From Carya illinoinensis (lineage: Eukaryota; Streptophyta; Magnoliopsida; Fagales; Juglandaceae), in contig NC_056766.1 of assembly GCF_018687715.1 (NCBI RefSeq), positions 14,084,001-14,148,000 of the forward strand: a DNA stretch of 64,000 nt, given 5' to 3'. This document shows, piece by piece, positions 9,701 to 19,492 of the stretch. How positions within the stretch are numbered: the first letter of the stretch is position 1; every line of letters starts with the position of its first letter. The position numbers were made by a program, and so were the translations under genes. The notes under the pieces are model-generated. The model saw only the letters and a list, made by a program, of their open reading frames with translations, did not search any database and had not been told where the DNA came from.

Positions 9701-10272
9701 AGTTGGTGCAGCTAAAGCGGACTTGATTGGAAGTCTTCACGTCTGGCGTCTTCATTGAGGTGGCTATAAATTTTGATATTCCTTACTCTATTCGGAGAAG
9801 TGGAGGGATGTTGGATTTGAGGGGGAGCTGAGAAAAAGAAGTGTCGGTCAGTTTGATTGATGGAGTAATATATTATTTTCTGAGGGAGAGTCGGCTGGGA
9901 TTAATTTACGAGGAGGGACATGAAGTTGGGGTTGAGAGAGAGTCGGTCAGTCGGGATTTGCAGGAGAGGTGTCGTGTAGGAGAGGTGTCGTGCTGGAGTT
10001 CTCATTGAAGGGAGAGTCGGTCCGTTGGGGAAGTGGGAGTTAAGAGAAGTCAGTGGTCTGATTTCATTTGGATTTTTTTTCTTCATCATTGAAGGGAGAG
10101 TCGGTGGGGTGAAAAGAAAGCAGAGATGTGGGAGAAAAGAAAGGAGAGTCAGTTGGGATTTATTTGGCTGAGTAGAGAGGGACGTGTAGGGACGTGGGGG
10201 ATTTGAGAGAAGTCGGTGGAGGGAGTTTTATTTTTCTGTAGTTCAGTTCTTTTTGTTCAGGAGGGACGGAGG

Positions 10273-10349
<77 letters not shown>

Positions 10350-11190
10350 TGAAGTCTATTTCTTCTTCTTCTTCTTTTTCCAAGTTTTTGGTTGTTAGTT
10401 CCTAGGATTCTCTTGTACTGAATTACTTTTTTTATTTTTCTTATTTTTACTTTTGGTAGGCAACGGCGTGGGTTTTATTCTCTCGGCGTCAGCTGGTTTC
10501 TAGATTTTATTGCTTCTAAGTTGTTTTCTAGTATTTCTTGTGTTTTATTTTAGTTTTCTAATGGAGAATATTTATGTCATTTCTATAGCACTTGTGATGA
10601 ACATGGTTGGCTAAATTTTCATACTAAGGTTAGAGGTGAAGTTTAATGATTTAAATATTGTTTTCAGATCAACGTAAAATTTATTTTGTGAGCTTGATCA
10701 ATTGAAAGATTTTATTATTGGATACTTTGATTATCTATATATTTATCTTGATTCATTGTGATTTCCAAATACAGTGAATGCTTGAAGAATCCTTGTGATA
10801 TTCAAATAGATTTGTGAATGTTTTAATCATCAATTGTTCATGCTCAATCATTAGCGACTATTTTTTCTTGACCTTAAATGCTAAATCTTCCAATTAAACG
10901 GAATCATTATTCTAGTTTAATTGAAGTAAATCGATCAGAAACAATATTATAAATTATTAGACGGATCCTCGAAACCTTAGCCTTTCTCCATATCAATTCA
11001 TTTTATCATTTTAGTTTTATATAGTTATTTTACAAATATTCATCTCAATAATTTTATTTTATATTCGATTGCACATTTCTTTTAGTAATTTCTTTTCATT
11101 ATTTGAATTTATTTTCTTTATCGCAAAAGTCAATCCCTGTGGATTCGACCCTGTGAAGTACTACAACACCTGTATACTTGCAGGTAAAAC
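9700..11190 (+). repeat. Probable old LTR remnant (unassigned family)
   Basis: A TATA-like box (CTATAAATTT, 9764-9773) is followed by purine-rich sequence in which GAGAGTCGGT or close variants recur about six times (near 9885, 9938, 10012, 10095, 10143 and 10207). Next come the (CT)n tract, AT-rich sequence and, near 11130-11175, 'tccctgtggattcgaccctg' plus 'gtatacttgcag'. That last phrase resembles the 3' end of several plant LTR families (from memory). A Tat-type pol fragment begins shortly after. Neither LTR boundary could be fixed, so this may be a mixture of relics. Confidence 0.35.
10276..10346. repeat. (CT)n microsatellite, 71 bases
   Basis: About 35 uninterrupted CT units, followed shortly by a (CTT)n-like run near 10360-10376. 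It is the only long perfect dinucleotide repeat in the window. The Ser-Leu reading frame across it is an artefact of the repeat. Confidence 0.97.
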
Positions 11191-11224
11191 TGCACTAAAT
11201 TTTTGGTTCATTAGTTTGAGTCAA

Positions 11225-12930
11225 AGTTTAGGCGCAACAATGCCCCCTAAAAAAGTCTTGCAGAAGCTCGATATGTTTGGTCAGATCACCAAGTGGGCGA
11301 TCCAGCTAAGTGAATTTGAGATAGAGTACCTACCCCACACAATGATTAAGGGACATGTACTGGCAGATTTCGTGGCTGAATTCAGCAGCTTCCTAGAGGA
11401 AATACAGGTTGCACCCCAGGAAAAGCCTTGGCAGGTCTATGTAGATGGATTGTCCTGCCGGGTTGGTGAGGGTGTAGGTGTGCACATAAACATCGAATAG
11501 GGAGAAGAGGAAAAATATGCAATAAAGCTCGCATTCAAGGAGATCAACAACGAGGCCAAGTATAAAGTGCTAGTAGGGAGGTCAGTTGCCAAATTGCTGG
11601 GGGCGATAGAAGTAGAGGTAAAAGCCAACTCCCAAGTAGTTGTCAGTCAAGTCTCGGGGTAGTTTGTCACATAGGGAGAGAAGTTAAAGAAGTACCTCTA
11701 GTAGGTGTGCGAAGAGCACAACCTCTTCCACTACTATGGCATACATTAAGTCCCAAGGTGAGAGAACCAAAAGGCAAATCATTTGGTGAAGGCTGCTTCA
11801 GGGCAGAAGTAGCTCCCTCTCCCTTAGCAAACCATAGTTAGAACGGTCGAGTTGGCCAAAGTATTAGCTGCCACCTCGGCATCCCCCTAATGGGCTATAG
11901 ACATCATGAAGTTTCTATTAGAAGGCAAGCTACTGGGTGACCCAGAGGAGGAACACAAAGTTAGGGACAGGCTTGCACGGTTCACATTATTGGGAGGAGT
12001 TTTATACAATAAGGGTTTCTCCAAACCTCTCCTTAGATGAATCTCACCCGATGAAGCCCAGTATGTGTTGGCCAAAATCAACGAACAGATCTGTGGGAAC
12101 CACTTGGGCCAGCCACTACTGGCCCCACTCCTTCCGGGCACCAAGAATTTCATAAAGAAGTGCCCAGGATGCCAAGAGCATGCAACCATGCCACGCTTCC
12201 CTCCAAAGGAGCTGACTTCGATCACCTCCCCATGGCCTTTCATGCAATGGGGACAGGACTTAATTAGCCCATTCCCGATGGCCAAAGGAGCAGCAAAATT
12301 TGTGGTCGTAGCGGTCAACTATTTCACAAAGTGGGTCGAAGATAAGGCTTCAGCAACCATCATCGCCAGAGCCATCACAAAGTTCTTGTAAAGGTCAATA
12401 GTCTCTCAGTTCAGCATCCTTGAGAGCTTCACATCAAACAACGGGAGGCAATACGATTGCTCGCACTACTAAGAATGGTGCACATAGCTTGGGATCAAAG
12501 TCAAGTACTCCTCATCGGGGCACCCACAAGCCAATGATCATGCTGAGGCAAGTAAGAAAACACTATTGTCTAATCATAAGAAGAGGTTGGTAGCACATAA
12601 GGAAGGACAGGCCGAATAACTTTGTCCATACCTATTGGAGCAAGGAGGTGATTCCTGTCGACATAAGGATGCCCATAGACTGGTTCCAGCACTTTGGCCC
12701 AGGCGCCAATGACAAAAGATTAAAGGAAGGCTTGGATCTCCAAGAAGAAAGACTAGAAGAAGTAGTGGTGCGGATGACAAACAATAAAAGGAAAGAAAAA
12801 TAGTACTTCAACAAGCTTGTTAGGCTACGTTCCTTCAATATAGACTATCTGGTGCTAAAGTAGATTGATGTGACTACCTAGGAAAAAGGGAAGCTGGGGT
12901 CGCAATGGGAAGGCCCTTACGCGATAATTG
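11225..12930 (+). pseudogene. pol: Tat-lineage Ty3/gypsy pol fragment: RNase H and integrase relic
   Basis: One frame reads through many stops. 11260-11400 resembles the end of the first RNase H (TKWAIQLSEFEIEY, GHVLADFVAEF). 11420-11660 resembles the extra RNase H typical of Tat/Ogre-type elements (QVYVDG, NNEAKY), with the third acidic residue apparently changed to Asn. 11920-12400 is the integrase N-terminus and core (ICGNHLG, CPGCQEHA, QDLISPFPMAKG, FTKWVED). 12420-12560 holds the region of the second and third catalytic acids, where the SDNG-type motif reads SNNG while the Glu remains in HAEA. In-frame stops include those at 11498, 12038 and 12389. Gag, protease and RT are absent. The 3' end runs directly into the truncated LTR of element 2. 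Confidence 0.8.
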
Positions 12931-12939
12931 TAAGCCGTC

Positions 12940-14525
12940 CGGTCGGTGGTCGCTCCACCTCTGGCCACCATCTCTTCACAGCTTCTTCCCCTACCTCTTG
13001 CCGACCTAACCCACCCATTTCCGGTCTCGATCCGTTGCCGGAGTAGCTCCCACGAGCTCAACTCCGTTTAGCCCCTTTAAGCTCTTCCACCGCCATTTCC
13101 ACCGCCACCCACGGCCAAAGCTCACTTCCTCTAGCTTCATAAACATCTCAAGACCATTCCCTATCAATTTCGTGTCTTGGTTTGTCCTTGTTCGAAAGTG
13201 GGTAATTTATTACCCATGGCCACAGTGTAAAATACATTGTTACGTTGCTTTTCCTACGCCGTTTGCAATGCCGTGAGCTTTTAAAAAATACCGTATAGCG
13301 CTGTAAGTATTTTTCAAACTCTACTTTTAGATTTAAATATATTTTGCTCTTACAATAAATTATCTGGTTGGTTGGTTGATTCCAGACTGAATCCGAGGAG
13401 TTCGGGGGTCGGATGGATTGAGGACAGAGTTGCTTGGTTTATTGATTTGCGTTTGGTTGGTTGTTTTGTGCCTTGAGGTTGCATTTACATGGTGTATGCA
13501 CGTGCATTTTATTTAAATTGAGAAAATCATGTTTTGTTGGCGTAAATGGATTTTCAGGTGCGTGTGTATCACGACCCCAAGTCGGGATGGGGTATTATCT
13601 CGGTGGAGCTCCTCTAGTCACTCGAGAGTGGATAATACTGAGTGACATCCCCTGGGTTGTCGCATGGCAACGACTGGATCGCACGATATGGTAACGCTGT
13701 CGTGTCGACTCCGTGGTCCCTAGAGTGGCGGGGACTAGAGGATGGCCTGGTCCAGGGACGCGCTAGGCGTGAGTACTGGGCATCGCTCGTTTAGGTGTCA
13801 CACGCGTAGACGTTACCTGCGGTGTGGCATAGAGCCAGAGTGTGCAGATGATCCCTAGGGGAGATCATGGTGCATGCATAATTGGATCGGTTTTTATGGT
13901 TTTGGTTACGAGCCATTTTCTGGGAAAATGGCGAGTTTTGGTTTGAGGCTATGTGATCCATTTTCTGGGAAAATGGTGGTTTATTGATTTGGGCCATTAT
14001 CTGGGATAATGGCGAGGAATGATTTTACTGGTAATGTTTTTGGGCCAAATGAGTTTTTGGCATGCGTGGAAAAAATATGGTTTTACGGGTCATGTGCATT
14101 GGCTTTTCTTTCATGCATGTTGTTGAGTTTTAATATGCTTTTAACTAGTAGTGTTTGGATCTTACTTACCTACGGCACCATTTTTGGTACCGTAGATTTT
14201 GATGCAGAGAGGAAGAGGAGGAGGCTGAGCCATAGGATGCGGCTCCGCCGGAGTTCTGAGTTTGAGTTATGCTTTATAGTTGGCTTTGAAACTATATTTG
14301 TAGTTTGTAATATTTTAATATGTATGTTTTGAACAGCTTTGTATTAAACTAAGAAAAATTCTAGTACTTAGTTATATGACTTTACTATCCGCTGCGTGTT
14401 TCTTTTTGCACATTTGTTGCTTATACACACACTTAGCACTCGTTATTAGGGTGGTGACGCGTGTTGTCATCATCCAGACGTCTCAATTTTCTCGTGTCCG
14501 TACATGGGGATTTGGGGGCGCCACA
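12940..14525 (+). repeat. 5' LTR of element 2, truncated at its left end
   Basis: From about 12945 (GTCGCTCCACCTCTGGCC) to GGGGGCGCCACA at 14525 it matches about 20005-21544 of the 3' LTR. The left ~500 bases, including the TGTGATGACC end, are absent and abut the Tat pol fragment. The exact junction is blurred between 12925 and 12950. It retains the GTGGGTAAT hairpin (~13197) and the three small hairpins (13913-14012). It has 'gtgtatcacgacccc' near 13564-13578 that the 3' LTR lacks. The acidic reading frame is frameshifted around 14210-14240. Confidence 0.85.
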
Positions 14526-14527
14526 GG

Positions 14528-14539
14528 TGGTATCAGAGC
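14528..14539 (+). promoter_or_regulatory. Primer-binding site, initiator-Met tRNA type
   Basis: TGGTATCAGAGC, two bases after the LTR end, is a perfect match to the usual plant initiator-Met tRNA primer site. Confidence 0.93.
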
Positions 14540-14807
14540 AGTTTGGCTCTGGGTAAAACCACATGCCCCGTAGAGAGTACCAGGATGTTTTTAAAGTTGT
14601 GTTTTAAAATTTATTTTAAGTAAAGTTGCTATTTGACATGTTTTATTTATTTGAGCTTGTTTGCTTGTTTTTATTTATTTAGTTGTGTTATTGCATGTTG
14701 GTTCCTTTTTGTTTCTTGTTATGTGGTTTTGGTTTTGGTTTTGGTTTTATGTTGTTGTTTTTTTTTGTTTTCTTAAAGGTGGTCAAAGGTTGTGTTGTGG
14801 CAGGAAA

Positions 14808-15829
14808 ATGGTGAGGCCAAGAAAGTCTACTCAAGGGCCTCGGGACAATACATCGAGAGATGATTCCATAACCCAAGCAATACGGCAGATGACTGAGTTC
14901 ATGCAACAGAATTTTAGGCCCCAACAAGAAGGGCCTTGGCCACAACAAGGAGGGCTTTGGCCACAACAGGGAGGGCCTTGGCCATAACAGGGAGGGCCTT
15001 GGCTATACCCAGGAGGGCCTAGTGGCGTGGTGCAAGCTGGATGCACCTACGAGCACTTCTGGTGCATAGAACTCCACCCTTCACGGGAGAAGATGATCCA
15101 CTTCAAGCTGGAAAGTGGGTCAGAGACTTAGAAAGAACTTTTGAAGTATGTGGTTGCACTGAGACCCAACAAGTACTCTATGCCAGCTATCTGTTGCAAG
15201 GCACCGCTTTGGAGTGGTGGGATACAAAAAGAGTGATGCTGGAGTCAGAATTGGGGTCTTTTGCCATTGTGACCTAGCGGCGCTTCAAGAAAGAATTTAA
15301 TGATCGATTCTTCCCCGTTTCTGTGAGGCACCAAAAGGCAAGAGAGTTCTCAAGCTTGGTCCAAGGGAGCACGACCGTGGAACAGTACGCCCGAAGATAT
15401 ATAGAGCTTGGGTGATTTGCTCGCCACCTCATCACCTCGGAAGAGATGCAGGCCGAACATTTCCAGGAGGGTTTGTGTCCTGATATACGCAGAATGGTGG
15501 TCTGCCACTGGATATCCACTTTTCAGGATTTAGTGGACTTGGCCACTCTTGCGAAGCGAGAGAATAATCTGAGTATGGGCTCCCCTCCAGGACATAAGAG
15601 GCGGAGTTTTTCAGGCGAAGGAAGTAGCTCTGGTTCTCCTCATAAATTTGTTCAGCAGACCAGGACTCGACCTCAAGCAGCCTCGGGTGTTCGTATGGGA
15701 GGACGAGTGCCAGTTTGCAGAGTTTGTAATAGAGCCGATGTGGGTGAGTGCCCTTCTGGTGGGGCTCGATGCTATAATTATGGCCAGCAGGGTCACTTTG
15801 CTCGTGAGTGTCCTAGGCTAGTTCAATGA
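14808..15829 (+). pseudogene. gag: gag remnant of element 2
   Basis: Capsid/nucleocapsid polyprotein remnant. The start ATG at 14808 (MVRPRKSTQ) matches element 1. Four 21-base GPWPQQG units follow (14931-15014), the third carrying a TAA (14986). Relative to element 1 a 1-bp deletion near 15055 shifts the frame. The capsid domain is then readable from ~15060 (LERTFEVCGC, LQGTALEWW, EFNDRFFP). Stops occur at 15275-15277 (TAG where Trp is expected) and 15413-15415 (TGA, shared with element 1). The last open stretch, 15446-15829, ends with the zinc knuckle CYNYGQQGHFAREC, in which the second cysteine is replaced by tyrosine. It is non-functional as it stands. Confidence 0.87.
14931..15014 (+). 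repeat. In-frame 21-bp coding minisatellite in gag, four copies
   Basis: Four 21-base units encode GPWPQQG variants, homologous to the seven-unit array of element 1 at 3276-3422. The third unit carries a stop. Confidence 0.85.
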
Positions 15830-15956
15830 AGATGTGGAGGTAGACGAGGTGGAAGAACAAATCCAAGGCAAACAGTGCAAGCCCAGGTTTATGCTGTCAC
15901 ACTCGGAGATGTTGATGATGAGGCGCCAGCGACCCATGATGCTGGAGTAATTACAG

Positions 15957-16060
15957 GTATGGATCTAATTTAATTTAACGTTGGATTTGATTTTTGGTGT
16001 GCTTTGGTTTTTCTTTGTATTTGGATTTCATGGGTTTATATGGTTGGTTCAAGGAGAGTC
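15957..16060 (+). other. Possible intron-like gag-pol spacer
   Basis: The frame leading out of gag ends at ACAG followed by GTATGG (15953-15962). About 100 T-rich bases with stops follow, then the protease frame picks up near 16061 after '..AAGGAGAG'. Element 1 has the same arrangement after gag (GCAGGTAGGGG near 4334, a T-rich stretch, then TTATAG near 4399). This is consistent with a small intron or with an untranslated spacer. The acceptor is uncertain because several AGs are possible. Confidence 0.3.
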
Positions 16061-16579
16061 CGTTTATATGAGTTTTATACTTGCACTTTGTTTGATTCGG
16101 GTGCATCACAGTCGTTTGTATCTTCCACTTTTGCTCGGATGTGTAATTTGGTTACGAAACCTTTGCCAAAGTCATTGGTAGTGGCTCTACCAAATGGTGA
16201 AGTGGTATGGTGTTCCAAGGTTGCTTTGGGTTGCCCTTTAAATTTTGATGGAAGGTTCTTGGATGCTGATTTGGTTGTGTTTAAGCTGTTGGGCTTTGAT
16301 ATCATCCTTGGGATGGATTGGCTAAACCGATATTCTACGAGTATTAATTGCAGAAGTTGGGTAATTAGCTTTCAGCTTCCAGATGGTGATTGTCTAGAAT
16401 TTGTGGGAAGTAAGCTAAAAGAAAAGCGGGTAATTATATCGGCAATTCAAGCAAAAAGAGAGATTGCATGGGGAGCAGATACCTTCTTAGTCCATATGGT
16501 GTCTACGCCGTCTGAGAAGAAGAAGTTGGTAGATATTCCAGTTGTGGAAGAATTCCACGACGTGTTTGTGGATGACTAG
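16061..16579 (+). pseudogene. pol: Aspartic protease region of element 2 pol
   Basis: The retropepsin-type active-site triplet lies in LFDSGASQSF, with the aspartate codon at 16094-16096. The flap and the distal LGMDWL motif (about 16300-16325) follow as expected for plant Ty3/gypsy protease. The stretch is open for about 190 codons and ends at TAG (16577-16579), just before PGLPP, where the RT-proximal linker normally continues in frame. The catalytic motif is intact, but it lies in a polyprotein broken both upstream and downstream. Confidence 0.85.
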
Positions 16580-17221
16580 CCTGGGCTACCCCCTGTTCAT
16601 GAAATAGAGTTTGTTATAGACTTGGAACCTGGAGCAGCTCATGTACATAAATCTCCTTACCGCATGGCACCAGCTGAATTGAAAGAGTTGAAGACTCAGT
16701 TGCAAGAGCTGGTAGATAAGGGGTTCATTCAACCAAGTACTTCACCGTGGGGTGCGCCAGTGCTGTTTGTTAAAAAGAAAGATGGAACCCTCCGTATGTG
16801 CATCGATTATTGGGAATTAAATAAGGTGACCATAAAAAATAAATATCCTCTCCCATAGATCGATGATTTATTTGATCAGCTTCAAGGAGCAGCTGTGTTC
16901 TCGAAGATTGATCTGAGGTCAGGATACTACCAGCTGTGGATAAGAGACAAGGATGTACACAAAACTGCTTTCAGGTCGAGATATGGGCATTATGAATTTA
17001 AGGTGATGCCGTTTGGGTTAGCCAATGCCCCTGCTACTTTTATGGATTTAATGAATCGGGTATTTTGGCCTTATTTAGATTCCTTTGTGATAGTATTCAT
17101 TGATGATATTCTGATTTATTCCCGAGATGTTGAAGAGCATGTTTATCATCTTCGTCTAGTTCTTGGGAAATTGAGAGAACACCAGTTGTATGCCAAGCTC
17201 AGCAAGTGTGAATTCTGGTAG
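16580..17221 (+). pseudogene. pol: Reverse transcriptase region of element 2 pol
   Basis: The typical Ty3/gypsy RT blocks appear in order: [54 protein letters not shown], and the catalytic FIDD at 17096-17107, here within FIDDILIYS. The aspartates needed for polymerisation are present. In-frame TAG stops at 16856-16858 and 17219-17221 interrupt it. The frame is otherwise unbroken from the protease, so only point stops, not shifts, disable this part. Confidence 0.9.
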
Positions 17222-17876
17222 GAAGTCAGATTTCTTGGGCATGTGATTTCCCGAGACGGAGTGGCTGTTGATCCTAGTAAGGTGGAAGCCATTTTGTCGT
17301 GGCAGCGTCCGACGACAGTGCGTGAGATCCGGAGTTTCTTGGGGCTTGCCGGGTATTACCGAAGATTTGTGGAGGGATTTTCTCACCTATCCGGACCTCT
17401 CACAGCTTTGGCCTGGAAGAATGCAGATTTTGTTTGGTCAAACAAGTGTGAGAGAAGCTTCCAAGAATTGAAGAACAAGTTGACAACTGCACCAGTGTTG
17501 GCACTTCCAGAACCGCATGAGCCATTCGTAGTCTTCAGCGATGCGCCTAAATTTGGATTGGGTTGTGTCCTTATGCAGGAGGGACAGGTTGTTGCTTATG
17601 CATCTCGTCAGCTAAAGGATCATGAGAAGAATTATCCGATGCACAATTTGGAATTGGCTGCGATTGTTTTTGCTCTTAAGATCTGGCTGCACTTTTTGTA
17701 TGGAGAAGCTTGTGAAGTATACACCGATCACAAGAGCTTGAAGCACTTGTTTTCCCAAAAGAATTTGAACATGAGGTACGAGGCTAGAGCTAATCAGTGA
17801 CTACCAGTGCGAGATCAAGTACCATCCGGGGAAGGCAAATATAGTTGCGGATGCTTTGAGTTGAAAATCGCACTTG
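17222..17876 (+). pseudogene. pol: RT thumb and RNase H region of element 2 pol
   Basis: FLGHVIS and [11 protein letters not shown] (about 17230-17370) mark the end of RT. RNase H then reads [19 protein letters not shown] and [10 protein letters not shown], giving the first three acidic residues. A frameshift near 17797 follows ANQ. The frame then continues one base over as YHPGKAN and VADALS, which holds the last acidic position, and a TGA follows at once. By context the TGA is a CGA (Arg) to TGA change. Confidence 0.87.
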
Positions 17877-19090
17877 GAAGATGAGAAGACTCCTTATTGA
17901 AAGTTCACAGCAAGAGGAGGTATTATCTTCAATTCTTGATATTCGAGTGGCTGATTTTGAGGAATTGAAGACTCTTCAAAGGAAGGATCCGAAGCTGTTC
18001 GATATCAGAAAAAGAGTCTGAAAATCTCGAGGGCCATTGCATTACAGTGTGGATAAAGATGGAATCCTTCGGTCCCGAGATCATAGGGTAGTCCCTAAAG
18101 ATTCAGAATTCAAGGAGCGAATCATGGCAGAAGCTCATGTGGCCCCTTATTCAGTTCATCCCTGTAGTACGAAGTATCGGGACTTGAAGAAAAATTATTG
18201 GTGGGATGGAATGAAGAAGGATATTGCCTTGTATATCGAGAAATGCCACACATGCCGTCAAGTTAAGGCCGAGCATCAAAGACCCGCAGGTATGCTCCAA
18301 CCTCTCCCTATTCCTGAGTGGAAGTGGGATGACATCACGATGGATTTTATAGTGGGCTTGCCGAGGACCCCTAGTGGGAAGAACTCGGTTTGGGCGATTG
18401 TTGATCGGTTAGCGAAGAGTGCTTATTTCTTGCCTGTCAATAACACTGATTCCTTGGGTAAGTTGACACGCTTGTATGTGAAAGAGATAGTGCGGCTGCA
18501 CGGTATACCGAAGAGTATTGTGTCGGATCGGGACCCAAGGTTCACATCTCAGTTTTGAAAAAGTTTGCAGGCAGCATTGGGTACTAAGTTGAAATTCAGT
18601 ACTGCGTATCACCAGCAGACGGATGCCCAATTAGAGCGCACCATTCAGACCCTTGAAGATATGTTGCGAGCATGTGTCATGGAATTTCAAGGGAATTGGG
18701 AAAATCACTTGCTGCTCATAGAATTTGCGTATAATAACAGCTTCCATGTGTCCATTCAGATGGCTCCTTATGAAGCTCTTTATGGGAGAAAGTGCAGATC
18801 GCCTTTGTGTTGGGATGAAGTTGGGGAGAGTAAGATAATTGGGCTTGAAATAATTCAAGAGATGCAAAGCCAAGTTCGGATCATCAGGGATAAAATGGCG
18901 GCAGCTCAGAGTCGTCAGAAAAGCTACGCTGATATCAGGAGGAGAGAGTTATCTTCTGAAGAAGGTGATTGGGTTTATCTCAAAGTCTCTCCCATGAAAG
19001 GAGTTAAGCATTTTGGTAAGAAGAGGAAGCTGGATCCGAGGTATGTCGGCCCTTTTCAGATTTTGGAGAAGGTAGGGTCCTCGCTTATAG
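17877..19090 (+). pseudogene. pol: Integrase region of element 2 pol
   Basis: The HHCC zinc-binding domain has His codons at 18136 and 18157 and Cys codons at 18244 and 18253 (KCHTCRQ). The catalytic core has Asp at 18343-18345 (MDFIVGLP), Asp at 18526-18528 (SDRDPRF) and Glu at 18634-18636, with 35 residues between the second and third, as in DD35E integrases. A TGA at 18556-18558 interrupts the core. The 17877-18036 linker has several stops. A frameshift near 19078 separates the core from the C-terminal part. The catalytic residues are intact even though the frame is not. Confidence 0.9.
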
Positions 19091-19097
19091 AGTTGCT

Positions 19098-19382
19098 TTG
19101 CCAGAATATTTTGGGGATATTCATGATGTCTTCCATATGTCATCCTTGAAGAAGAGTTTTGGACAACAAGAGCCGCGCTTTGTCTACCCAAAGAGTATTC
19201 AGTTGCAACCGGACCTTACTTATGGAGTTGTTGCATCGCAGATCATGGATTGGAAAGAGCAACAATTGAGATCCAAGACGACACCTCTAGTTAAGGTGGC
19301 ATTGGGAGATCCGTTAGCTCAAGATTTCTCTTGGGAGAGAGTAGCTGACATGAGAGAGCAGTACCTCTACTTGTTTGAGTAA
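19098..19382 (+). pseudogene. pol: Integrase C-terminus with chromodomain, element 2
   Basis: After the frameshift the frame reads FGDIHDVFHMSSLKK and then a chromodomain-like tail (about 19224-19379: QIMDWKEQQLRSK, PLVKVALGD, FSWERVADMREQYLYLFE). It ends at TAA, about 110 bases before the 3' LTR. This tail is what assigns the family to chromoviruses, close to Tekay/Del. In chromoviruses it binds histone marks or chromatin proteins and steers insertion; that role is known for the family, not shown here. Confidence 0.8.
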
Positions 19383-19479
19383 TGACGGTACGTTTCTTAA
19401 TCTGGGTCTCAGTGGAATCATGTGGCTTGTTTCAAGTTGGTGTTTGATCTTGCAAATTTCGAGGACGAAATTTGTCTTT

Positions 19480-19492
19480 AAGGGGGGGAGGA
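19480..19492 (+). promoter_or_regulatory. Polypurine tract of element 2
   Basis: AAGGGGGGGAGGA lies directly before TGTGATGACC of the 3' LTR. It follows the CAAATTTCGAGGACGAAATTTG stretch also present in element 1. Confidence 0.92.

Noticed and set aside
10216..10398. Ser-Leu repeat reading frame
   Set aside because: Direct translation of the (CT)n microsatellite.
11069..11238. Upstream extension of the reading frame into the Tat RNase H relic
   Set aside because: This part is AT-rich LTR-like sequence and only by chance in frame with the RNase H region.
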